Shown here: one piece after another, positions 57,101 through 64,000 of the stretch
Numbering within the stretch: position 1 is the first letter of the stretch
Layout: the number at the start of each line of letters is the position of its first letter
DNA from: Rhodoferax sp.
Lineage (GTDB): Bacteria; Pseudomonadota; Gammaproteobacteria; Burkholderiales; Burkholderiaceae_C
Assembly (NCBI GenBank): GCA_030682475.1
Contig: JAUXOA010000011.1
Location: 1 to 64,000 of the forward strand
Reading direction: 5' to 3'
DNA: 64,000 nucleotides
Position numbers and translations under genes: made by a program
Notes under the pieces: model-generated
Seen by the model: only the letters and a program-made list of their open reading frames with translations
Told to the model about the DNA's origin: nothing
Databases searched by the model: none

Positions 57101-59344
57101 TCAAGCCTGCAACTGTCGCGCCCGCGCCAGCGCCAGCGCCACATACCAGTCCAGACAGCCCGGATTGGCCATCGCCTCGCGGTTGAGCACCTTGTCCAGC
57201 GGCTGGCCCAGCAGCAGCTTCTTGATCGGCAGCTCCTGCTTTTTGCCCGAGAGAGTGCGCGGAATCTCCGCCACCTGAAAGATCTCGTTGGGAACGAAGC
57301 GCGGCGATAGCGCGGTTTTGATGGCCTCCACTATTTTGGTGCGTACCGCGTCATCCAGCGTCACGCCCTCGCGCAGCACCACAAACAGCGGCATGTAGCT
57401 CTCGCGCCCCAGGTATTCGAGATCGACCACCATCGAGTCCAGCACTTCGGGCAAGGCTTCCACCGCGCTGTAGAGCTCACTGGTGCCCATGCGCAGGCCG
57501 TGGCGGTTGATGGTGGCGTCACTGCGGCCGTAGATGATGCAGCCGCCCGCGGGCGTGACCTTGAGCCAGTCGCCATGGCGCCAGACGCCGGGGTACATGT
57601 CGAAGTAGCTCGACAGGTAGCGTTGCTTGCCCGCATCGCCCCAGAAATACAAAGGCATGCTGGGGATCGGCTGGCGGCACACCAGCTCGCCCACTTCGTC
57701 AATCACCGGCTGGCCCTGCTCGTTCCAGGCCTCCACCGCACAGCCCAGCAGGCGGCACTGCATTTCGCCGGCGACCTGGGGCAGCTCCCGGTTGCCGCCG
57801 ATAAAGGCGCCACAGAAGTCGGTGCCGCCCGAGATATTGCACCACCAGATGTCGCCCCCACGCTCGTCCACTGCGTGTGGCTCGCTGCCCCCCGAGGGGG
57901 CTAACTTCCCTTGGGGCGGCCCGGCGGTGACGATTGCCCCCACGCTTGTCGCTTCGCGTACTGCGCTGCCCCCCGCGGGGGCTAATTTTCCTTGGGGCGG
58001 CCCGGCGGAAAATTGGTCGACCCCATCGGTGCCCGCGACTTGCAGCTTGCGGAACTGCTCGGTCCCCCAGCGCTGCGATGCTTCGCTCAACGGTGAACCG
58101 GTCGTGCCGAGTGCCCTGATCTTTGTCAGATCACCGCAGCTCGAAAGATCGATGCCAGTCTTCATGCAGTTGGCAAAAAACGCTGCGCCGGCGCCAAAAA
58201 AGGTGACGCCCAGTTCGGCCGCAAAACGCCACAGCGTGGTCCAGTCGGGCGCCACTTTGTGGCCGGCCGCGTCCACCGTGGCACCCCCCGGATTGCCGTC
58301 AAAAATGCAGCAGGTGGTGCCGCTGAGCAGGCCGCCGAGCTGCGCATTCCACATCACCCAGCCGGTGGAGCTGTACCAGTGGTAGCGCTCGCCCAGCGAG
58401 TTGGGGGCATAGCTACAGCCGACATCGTTGTGCAGGCACTTGAGCGCCAGCGCCACCAGCACCGTGCCGCCGTGACCGTGCACGATCGGCTTGGGCAAGC
58501 CGGTGGTACCGCTGGAATAGACAATCCACAGCGGGTGGTCAAACGGCAACCAGAGCGGCTCAAACGCTGAAGTTTTAGCATTATCCTGGGCTGTAGCTGC
58601 CGTGAAATCTTCGCAGTTGGCTATGGTTTGAATGACATTGGTAGCCAGCCCCAGCGTGTGCTGCAGGATCACATGCCGCACCGATGGCAGTGCCGCACAC
58701 AGCTCGGCCAGCACGCCGGTGCGGTCAATGTCGCGCCCGCCATAGCTCACCCCGTCGCAGGCGATCAGCACCTTGGGCTCGATTTGCTGGAAGCGGTCGA
58801 GCACCGCGTTGGTCCCCATGTCAGGGGCGCAAATGCTCCACACGCCGCCGATGCTCACCGTCGCCAGAAACGCCACCATCGCCTCAGGCGTGTTGGGCAG
58901 GTAGGCGGCCACCCGGTCGCCGGGCTGCACACCCTGGGCCTGCAGGTGCAAGGCCAACGAGGCCACCTGGCGGCGCAGCTCGGGCCAGCTTAAGTGCCGG
59001 GCGGGCGCCGCGCCCAGGCTTTTTTCGTTATGGCTGATGATCGCCGAGAGACCTGCGGCGTCGGCCGCCTCGACATGCCGGAACACCTGCTGCGCATAGT
59101 TGAGCTTTGCCCCGACAAACCAGCGGGTAGCTGGCATCGGCGCGCCGTCACACACCACGCTGTGGGGGGTGGGTGACTGCAAGTCGAAGTAGTCCCAGAT
59201 GCTTTGCCAGTACGCGCCCGGATCGGAGGTGGACCAGCGCCACAGCGCGTCATACGAATCAAACGACAGCCCGCGTTGCGCCTGCAGCCAGTTTTGGTAG
59301 AGGCGAATCTGGGGAAGGTAGGGCGGCGTTATGGATTGAGTCAT
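57101..59344 (-). CDS. Acetoacetyl-CoA synthetase with an in-frame repeat insertion
   Basis: A 747-residue AMP-forming ligase. Adenylation motif YSSGTTGLPKPIVHGHGG (about residues 272-290) and ISGGTDFCGAFIGGNREL with GRSDATINRHGLRMGTSELY are typical of acetoacetyl-CoA synthetases; the C-terminal lysine block is LSGKKQELPIKKLLLG. It would make acetoacetyl-CoA from acetoacetate and ATP. The family is about 650 residues; here roughly 50 extra residues including AGPPQGKLAPAGGS and AGPPQGKLAPSGGS are inserted between RKLQ and DIWWCNISGGT. They are two copies of a dispersed DNA repeat. The start is 25 bp after the adenosyltransferase gene. Confidence 0.88.
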   Translation of the reverse strand: MTQSITPPYLPQIRLYQNWLQAQRGLSFDSYDALWRWSTSDPGAYWQSIWDYFDLQSPTPHSVVCDGAPMPATRWFVGAKLNYAQQVFRHVEAADAAGLSAIISHNEKSLGAAPARHLSWPELRRQVASLALHLQAQGVQPGDRVAAYLPNTPEAMVAFLATVSIGGVWSICAPDMGTNAVLDRFQQIEPKVLIACDGVSYGGRDIDRTGVLAELCAALPSVRHVILQHTLGLATNVIQTIANCEDFTAATAQDNAKTSAFEPLWLPFDHPLWIVYSSGTTGLPKPIVHGHGGTVLVALALKCLHNDVGCSYAPNSLGERYHWYSSTGWVMWNAQLGGLLSGTTCCIFDGNPGGATVDAAGHKVAPDWTTLWRFAAELGVTFFGAGAAFFANCMKTGIDLSSCGDLTKIRALGTTGSPLSEASQRWGTEQFRKLQVAGTDGVDQFSAGPPQGKLAPAGGSAVREATSVGAIVTAGPPQGKLAPSGGSEPHAVDERGGDIWWCNISGGTDFCGAFIGGNRELPQVAGEMQCRLLGCAVEAWNEQGQPVIDEVGELVCRQPIPSMPLYFWGDAGKQRYLSSYFDMYPGVWRHGDWLKVTPAGGCIIYGRSDATINRHGLRMGTSELYSAVEALPEVLDSMVVDLEYLGRESYMPLFVVLREGVTLDDAVRTKIVEAIKTALSPRFVPNEIFQVAEIPRTLSGKKQELPIKKLLLGQPLDKVLNREAMANPGCLDWYVALALARARQLQA
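57854..57927. repeat. Dispersed GC-rich repeat, copy B (inside the synthetase gene)
   Basis: Runs from GCCCCCACGCTCGTCCACTG to CTTGGGGCGGCCCGGCGG on the forward strand and is read by the gene on the reverse strand as AGPPQGKLAPSGGS. The end is 81 bp from the end of copy C, so frame is kept. It is closely related to copy A at 30313-30384. Confidence 0.85.
57936..58008. repeat. Dispersed GC-rich repeat, copy C (inside the synthetase gene)
   Basis: Same element as copies A and B (GCCCCCACGCTTGTCGCTTC to CTTGGGGCGGCCCGGCGG), coding AGPPQGKLAPAGGS on the reverse strand. It lies 8 bp from copy B, in direct orientation. The CCCCCCGCGGGGG core is a strong potential hairpin. Confidence 0.85.
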
Positions 59345-59369
59345 GGGCCAAGGGTCGCGTGTCTCGGCA

Positions 59370-59963
59370 CTACCGTGCAAGCGCCTGCGCGGCAGTTGAC
59401 AGCGCCAGCCGCTCGCTCTTCCAGTACACGTCATCACCCACCGTGCCATCGCTGCGGTAACGATTCAGCACACGGGCCAGCACAAACAGCAAATCACTCA
59501 GGCGATTCAGGTACTGGCGCGGCGTGTCTTTCAAAGTCTCCTGGCCTTCCAGCGCCACCACCGCGCGCTCGGCACGACGCGCCACGGTACGGCAGACGTG
59601 CGCCAGTGACGCGCCGCGGCTGCCGGCCGGCAGGATGAACTCCTGCAGGCGTGGCAGTGCCTCGTTGTGTTCGGCCAGTGCGGCGTCCAACGCCAGCACG
59701 GCCTCTGGCTTGAGCAACTCAAAGCCTGGGATCGACAGCTCGCCGCCCAAGTTGAAGAGCTGGTGCTGAATTTCCACCAAAAGTAAGCGCACGCTCTCCG
59801 GTATGTCTTCACACAGCAGCACACCGATGTGGGAATTGAGTTCATCGACGTCGCCCATGGCATGCACGCGCAGGCTGCTTTTGGAGACGCGGGTGTTGTC
59901 ACCCAGCCCGGTGCTGCCGTTGTCCCCGGTGCGGGTGGCGATTTGTGTCAGTCGTTGTCCCAT
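59370..59963 (-). CDS. Cob(I)yrinic acid a,c-diamide adenosyltransferase, PduO type
   Basis: A 197-residue ATP:cob(I)alamin adenosyltransferase. It has the N-terminal ATP loop ATRTGDNGSTGLGDNTRVSK, then DVDELNSHIG, and the helix IFPAGSRGAS-like region LPAGSRGASLAHVCRTVARRAER, which carries the conserved RTVARRAER motif. It makes adenosylcobalamin, cofactor for B12 mutases. No mutase lies in the window. It is 11 bp plus a promoter-sized gap from the divergent FAD oxidase and runs into the synthetase gene. Confidence 0.9.
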   Translation of the reverse strand: MGQRLTQIATRTGDNGSTGLGDNTRVSKSSLRVHAMGDVDELNSHIGVLLCEDIPESVRLLLVEIQHQLFNLGGELSIPGFELLKPEAVLALDAALAEHNEALPRLQEFILPAGSRGASLAHVCRTVARRAERAVVALEGQETLKDTPRQYLNRLSDLLFVLARVLNRYRSDGTVGDDVYWKSERLALSTAAQALAR

Positions 59964-60010
59964 GAAAGATCTCCTTGATCCGTGCTATTGTTGCAGCAAA
60001 ATATATTCTC

Positions 60011-61435
60011 ATGAACGCACCCATCCCAACATCCCACCTGGTCCCTGACATCCACCCGCGCGAGGTGCCCGTGGCGCTGATGGAGGCGCTTAAAAAACGC
60101 TTCGCCGAGCGTTGCTCGACGGCCCTGGTGGTGCGCGAACAGCACGGGCGCGATGAGTCGTCTTTTGAAGCGCCGCCGCCGGCCGCCGTGGTGTTTGCCG
60201 AAAGCACGGCCGACGTGGCTGACGCCGTGAAACTGGCCGGTGATTACAGCGTGCCGGTGATTCCCTTTGGTGTTGGAACCTCGCTCGAAGGCCATCTGCT
60301 CGCCGTGCAGGGTGGCATCAGCATCGACGTCAGCCGCATGAACCAGGTGCTCTCCATCAATGCCGAAGACCTGACGGTGACGGTGCAGCCCGGTGTCACG
60401 CGCAAGCAACTCAACGAGGCGGTCAAGTCCACTGGCCTGTTCTTCCCGATCGACCCCGGCGCCGACGCCACCCTGGGCGGCATGAGTGCCACCCGCGCCA
60501 GCGGCACCAACGCCGTGCGCTACGGCACCATGCGCGAGAACGTGCTGGCGCTGCAAGTGGTAACGGCCAGCGGCGACATCATCCGCACCGGCACCCGCGC
60601 CAAAAAATCCGCTGCTGGCTACGACTTGACGCGCTTGATGGTGGGCTCTGAGGGCACGCTGGGCGTGATCACCGAAGTCACCGTCAGGCTTTACCCGCTG
60701 CCGGAGGCGATCTCAGCGGCGATCTGCTCATTCCCGAGCATCGAGGCGGCGGTACGCACCACCATCCAGATCATCCAGATGGGGATTCCGATTGCGCGCG
60801 TGGAACTGATTGACCGCAACACGGTGCGCATGGTCAACGCCTACGCCCACTTAAGCCTGCGGGAAGAGCCTTTGCTGCTGATGGAGTTTCACGGCTCGCC
60901 CGCCGGTGTCAAAGAGCAGGCCGAATTGGTGCAGGAGATTGCCAGCGAGTTTGGCGGCAATGCCTTTGAGTGGGCCACCACACCGGAAGAGCGCACCCGC
61001 TTGTGGACCGCCAGGCACAACGCCTACTTTGCAGCGATCCAGTCCAAGCCCGGTTGCCGTGCCATTTCAACCGACACCTGCGTGCCGATCTCACGTCTGG
61101 CCGACTGCCTGCTGGACTCGGTCGCCGAGGCCGATGCCAGCGGCATCCCCTACTTCCTGGTCGGCCACGTCGGTGACGGCAACTTTCACTTTGGTTATCT
61201 GATCGATCCCAGCAAACCCTCCGAGCGCGAGATTGCCGAACAGCTCAACCACGCTTTGGTGACGCGCGCCCTGCGCCTGGAAGGTACCTGCACCGGTGAG
61301 CATGGCGTGGGCCTGCACAAAATGGGTTTTCTGGTGACCGAGACCGGCGCCGGCGCAGTCGACATGATGCGCAGCATCAAGCGCGCGCTGGACCCGAAAA
61401 ACATCATGAATCCGGGCAAGATTTTTTCGCTATAG
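60011..61435 (+). CDS. FAD-linked oxidase, D-lactate dehydrogenase (cytochrome) type
   Basis: A 474-residue FAD-binding-4 oxidoreductase of the D-lactate dehydrogenase/GlcD group. PPAAVVFAESTADVADAV, the FAD loop VIPFGVGTSLEGHLL and DPGADATLGGMSATRASGTN are in the N-terminal half. HVGDGNFHFG and GTCTGEHGVGLHK are in the C-terminal half and form the active site. The ATG at 60011 starts a soluble chain without signal. It should oxidise D-lactate or another 2-hydroxy acid and pass electrons to a cytochrome or quinone. It is divergent from the adenosyltransferase and converges on parB. Confidence 0.87.
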   Translation: MNAPIPTSHLVPDIHPREVPVALMEALKKRFAERCSTALVVREQHGRDESSFEAPPPAAVVFAESTADVADAVKLAGDYSVPVIPFGVGTSLEGHLLAVQGGISIDVSRMNQVLSINAEDLTVTVQPGVTRKQLNEAVKSTGLFFPIDPGADATLGGMSATRASGTNAVRYGTMRENVLALQVVTASGDIIRTGTRAKKSAAGYDLTRLMVGSEGTLGVITEVTVRLYPLPEAISAAICSFPSIEAAVRTTIQIIQMGIPIARVELIDRNTVRMVNAYAHLSLREEPLLLMEFHGSPAGVKEQAELVQEIASEFGGNAFEWATTPEERTRLWTARHNAYFAAIQSKPGCRAISTDTCVPISRLADCLLDSVAEADASGIPYFLVGHVGDGNFHFGYLIDPSKPSEREIAEQLNHALVTRALRLEGTCTGEHGVGLHKMGFLVTETGAGAVDMMRSIKRALDPKNIMNPGKIFSL

Positions 61436-61474
61436 CAGGGCCGTCGGGCGCGCATGCGCTTGCAGCCGCAGGTT

Positions 61475-61500
61475 CTTCAGCGTGTAGCGCCGCGCTGAAG
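61475..61500. terminator. Inverted repeat between convergent FAD-oxidase and parB genes
   Basis: CTTCAGCG (61475-61482) and CGCTGAAG (61493-61500) are exact complements around a 10-base loop overlapping the parB stop codon. It may terminate one or both transcripts; there is no clear T-run. Confidence 0.4.
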
Positions 61501-62418
61501 CTTGTCGATCAAGCCATTGAGCTCATCGAGCGAGCCAAACTGGATACTGATCTCGCCCATTTCCTCCAGGCGACCAGCCCGCTTGACGCGCTTTTTCACG
61601 CGCACCTCAACCTCGGCGGCGAGCAGGTCTGACAGCTCTTCTTCAACCCGCTTCATATCACGCGACTTTTCTTTTTTGGGCTTGATCGAGGTCAACGTGA
61701 ACTCGGCACTGAGCTTTTTCACCAGGCTCTCGGCCTCGCGCACCGACATTTTCCGCGCTGCAATCTGACTCGCCGCCGTGATCTGGGTCGCCCGGTCCAG
61801 CGCCAGCAGGGCCCGCGCATGGCCCATGTCGAGGTCGCCCGCCATCAGCATGGTTTGCACCGGCTCGGCCAGATTGAGCAGACGCAGCAGGTTGCTGGTG
61901 GCGCTGCGCGAACGCCCCACCGCCTGCGCCGCCTGTTCGTGAGTGAGCCCAAACTCCTTGATGAGGCGTTGCAGGCCTTGGGCTTCTTCCAACGGGTTGA
62001 GGTCTTCGCGCTGAATGTTCTCGATCAGCGACATGGCCGCAGCGGCCTCGTTGGGCACGTCGCGCACCAGCACTGGCACGCTGTCCAGCCCGGCCAGTTT
62101 GGCAGCCCGAAAGCGCCGCTCCCCGGCAATGATCTCGTACTGGCCCTGGTTCGCGCCGTCCTTGAGCTGTCGCACCAGAATCGGCTGCAAAATGCCCTGC
62201 GCCTTGATCGATTCAGCCAGCTCGTACAGCGCGCCCTCGTCCATGCGGGTGCGCGGTTGGTACTGGCCGGCGACCATGTCGGTCAGCCGCAACGAAGCCG
62301 GCCGGCCCGGGCTGGTGGCGCTGCTGTTGGACGCGTCAGACAATGCTGCGTCATTCACTCTGGGCCCGAGCAGGGCTTCGAGTCCACGGCCCAGGCCTTT
62401 TGGTTTTTTGGTAACCAT
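61477..62418 (-). CDS. parB: Chromosome-partitioning protein ParB
   Basis: A 313-residue chromosomal ParB. N-terminal KKPKGLGRGLEALLG, the CTP-binding box with IIAGERRFRAAKLAGL, NIQREDLNPLEEAQGLQRL, and the helix-turn-helix THEQAAQAVGRSRSATSNLLRL for parS. The C-terminal dimerisation helix is intact. It binds parS, loads and slides as a CTP-dependent clamp, and works with ParA in origin segregation. It begins directly after the hydrolase stop codon. Confidence 0.95.
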   Translation of the reverse strand: MVTKKPKGLGRGLEALLGPRVNDAALSDASNSSATSPGRPASLRLTDMVAGQYQPRTRMDEGALYELAESIKAQGILQPILVRQLKDGANQGQYEIIAGERRFRAAKLAGLDSVPVLVRDVPNEAAAAMSLIENIQREDLNPLEEAQGLQRLIKEFGLTHEQAAQAVGRSRSATSNLLRLLNLAEPVQTMLMAGDLDMGHARALLALDRATQITAASQIAARKMSVREAESLVKKLSAEFTLTSIKPKKEKSRDMKRVEEELSDLLAAEVEVRVKKRVKRAGRLEEMGEISIQFGSLDELNGLIDKLQRGATR

Positions 62419-62961
62419 TCAGTTATCCCTCAATAATTGCGTCAAAATTTGATGCCCTTGCGGCCAGTCACCCAGTCCCGTCTCGGCATTGATATGGCCC
62501 GCGTTGCCCTGGTCGATGAAGTCGGCCCCCCAGGCGTCGGCGAACTGCCGGGACCGCTCCAAACTGCAATACGGGTCGTTGCGGCTGCCCACCAGAATGC
62601 TTTTGAACGGCAGCTTCTTTAAGGGAATAGGCGACCAACTGGTGAGGGTCGGGCGCAATTCTTCGCGCTCGGCGTCACCCGGCGCCACCAGCAGCGCGGC
62701 GCCAACCAGATGGGTGTTGCGCGAGTGCGCGGCCCACGCCGCCACCAGCAGACAGCCCAGGCTGTGCGCCACCAGTACCGCCGGCTCATCGCGCTGCAAC
62801 AACACGTCTTCCAGCCGGGCGATCCAGTCACCACGCAAGGGGCGCAGCCAGTCGTGCTGCTCTACACGCAAATAGCCGTGCGCGGCCTGCCACCGGCTTT
62901 GCCAGTGATCGGGGCCGGAATTTTGCCAGCCGGGCAGGATGAGGACGTGGGACGTGTTCAT
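62419..62961 (-). CDS. Small alpha/beta hydrolase (RBBP9/YdeN family) between parA and parB
   Basis: A 180-residue serine hydrolase. The nucleophile elbow is AHSLGCLLVAAW, with the late Asp in GSRNDPYC and the His in NAGHINAETG completing a catalytic triad; VLILPGWQNSGPDHWQ is the family opening. It is 4 bp from parA and abuts parB, so all three are co-transcribed. Substrate unknown. I know of no role in chromosome segregation. Confidence 0.85.
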   Translation of the reverse strand: MNTSHVLILPGWQNSGPDHWQSRWQAAHGYLRVEQHDWLRPLRGDWIARLEDVLLQRDEPAVLVAHSLGCLLVAAWAAHSRNTHLVGAALLVAPGDAEREELRPTLTSWSPIPLKKLPFKSILVGSRNDPYCSLERSRQFADAWGADFIDQGNAGHINAETGLGDWPQGHQILTQLLRDN

Positions 62962-62965
62962 TTGC

Positions 62966-63751
62966 TTACATTTTTTCGATGCGCTCGACCATCTCCTGGG
63001 CAAAGGCCACATAAGCCTGCGCACCCTTGCTTGAGGGGTCAAACACCACCCCCGGAACACCGTAGCTAGGGGCTTCGGCCAGGCGCACATTGCGTGGAAT
63101 CACGGTATTGAAAACCTTGCTGCCAAAATGCGCCTTGAGCTGCTCGCTGACCTGCTGCTGCAAGGTGATGCGCGGGTCAAACATGACACGCAGCAGGCCG
63201 ATGACGAGCAGCTCCTTGTTCAGGTTGGCGTGCACCTGCTTGATGGTGTTAACCAGGTCGGTCAGGCCCTCTAACGCAAAATACTCACATTGCATCGGCA
63301 CGATCACGCCATGCGCGCTGCACAGGCCATTGAGCGTCAACATCGACAAGCTGGGGGGGCAATCGATCAGGATGAAGTCGTAGTCCTGCGCCACCTCAGC
63401 CAGCGCCTGTTTCAGGCGTTTTTCACGGCGCTCAAGGTCCACCAGTTCGACCTCGGCACCGGACAGTTCACGGTTCGCACCCAGGATGTCGTAGCTACAG
63501 CCAGCTTCGATCAGCTTGTCGTTTTTTACCCGCGCTTCCGCCACCGAGGCCGATTCGAGCAGCACGTCATAAATCGTGAGTTCGAGCTTGCGCTTGTCCA
63601 CGCCCGATCCCATGGTGGCATTGCCCTGAGGATCGAGGTCAACCATCAGTACGCGCTGCCCCACCTTGGCCAGACCGGCCGCCAGATTGACCGTGGTGGT
63701 GGTCTTGCCGACACCGCCCTTTTGGTTGGCGACACAGAAAATTTTGGCCAT
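62966..63751 (-). CDS. parA: Chromosome-partitioning ATPase ParA
   Basis: A 261-residue ParA/Soj-type ATPase. The deviant Walker A is KGGVGKTT (residues 11-18, with Lys11 and Lys16), the A' block is VDLDPQGNAT, and the Walker B is FILIDCPPSLSMLTLNG. It binds DNA nonspecifically in the ATP form and moves ParB-parS complexes. A near-consensus parS lies about 45 bp upstream of the start. It heads the parA-hydrolase-parB unit. Confidence 0.95.
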   Translation of the reverse strand: MAKIFCVANQKGGVGKTTTTVNLAAGLAKVGQRVLMVDLDPQGNATMGSGVDKRKLELTIYDVLLESASVAEARVKNDKLIEAGCSYDILGANRELSGAEVELVDLERREKRLKQALAEVAQDYDFILIDCPPSLSMLTLNGLCSAHGVIVPMQCEYFALEGLTDLVNTIKQVHANLNKELLVIGLLRVMFDPRITLQQQVSEQLKAHFGSKVFNTVIPRNVRLAEAPSYGVPGVVFDPSSKGAQAYVAFAQEMVERIEKM

Positions 63752-63796
63752 GGAATTGCTTACCTGAGGTGGGGATGAAACAGAATGAGTAATCAG

Positions 63797-63812
63797 TGTT
63801 TCACGTGAAACC
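63797..63812. other. parS centromere site
   Basis: TGTTTCACGTGAAACC equals the bacterial parS consensus TGTTTCACGTGAAACA at 15 of 16 positions. It stands between parA and the LysE-type gene. It is the ParB-binding site and marks the origin-proximal region. Confidence 0.92.
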
Positions 63813-63828
63813 GCCTGCCAGTGCCCGC

Positions 63829-64000
63829 TTAGCGCGACAGCGCCAGCTTGATGCCAAAGCCAATCAGGAACAGGCCCGCCAGCCTCTCCAGCGAGCGCGC
63901 AATGACCGGGTTGGCGCGCAGGCGCTCGGCCAGAAAATGGGTCAACAACACCACCGTCAAGCCATAGGCAAAGGTCAGCGCGGCAATGGTCAGCGCCATG
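63829..64000 (-). CDS. LysE-family exporter, C-terminal part only
   Basis: The reverse strand ends with a membrane-protein tail, including RLAGLFLIGFGIKLALSR and a TAA at 63829-63831, typical of LysE/RhtB amino acid exporters. The remainder is beyond the right edge. It points towards parA in the same direction, about 78 bp upstream of it. Confidence 0.72.
   Translation of the reverse strand, partial: MALTIAALTFAYGLTVVLLTHFLAERLRANPVIARSLERLAGLFLIGFGIKLALSR

Overview
The window is G+C-rich, densely coded beta-proteobacterial chromosome, most like Comamonadaceae (Rhodoferax/Polaromonas type). That placement is an inference from gene content, high G+C with long antisense open frames, and dispersed repeats of a kind I associate with this family. 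A chromosomal parA/parB pair with a near-perfect parS site at the right end suggests the replication-origin region is not far away. No rRNA, tRNA or CRISPR array was seen.

Layout. 1-8970: the edge of an EamA permease, then two oligopeptide-binding proteins, oppBCDF-type transporter genes and an MFS permease. 8984-13582: a glutarate unit (glutaryl-CoA dehydrogenase, CaiB-type CoA-transferase, divergent LysR regulator) plus a phosphoesterase. 13612-21386: peptidases (M3 oligopeptidase, a TldD/TldE-like pair, an M16 protease). 21650-23233: a hipBA toxin-antitoxin pair. 23572-33959: reductive pyrimidine catabolism (preT, preA, dihydropyrimidinase, ureidopropionase-type amidohydrolase) and a BMP-type nucleoside ABC importer.

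34148-42875 is a type I restriction-modification operon that also holds a 49-codon coupled frame and an AlbA_2/Schlafen-like protein. It lies between the nucleoside permease genes and a cytosine deaminase gene (42868-44142) that starts inside the end of hsdR. 44279-48574 is a compact, A+T-richer three-gene cassette: a MerR-like regulator behind a 12-bp perfect inverted repeat, a large Eco57I-like adenine methylase, and a small protein with a PD-(D/E)XK signature. I regard it as the best candidate for an undescribed restriction or defence system here. A truncated EVE-domain gene, a second hipBA pair and a fragment of a hipB-like gene follow.

50557-64000: a PanE-like reductase, a TusE-like protein, a thioredoxin-like protein, an ABC importer ending in a RutR-like regulator gene, acetoacetyl-CoA synthetase (with two in-frame DNA repeat copies inside the gene), a cobalamin adenosyltransferase, an FAD-linked oxidase, parB, a small hydrolase, parA, parS and the end of a LysE-type exporter.

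How it fits together: cytosine deaminase makes uracil, PreTA reduces it, and the dihydropyrimidinase and amidohydrolase take it towards beta-alanine. Closely matching RutR-like palindromes stand about 45 bp ahead of preT and ahead of the ABC operon that carries the RutR-like gene. This suggests one pyrimidine regulon spanning two loci and a pyrimidine-related substrate for that ABC importer.
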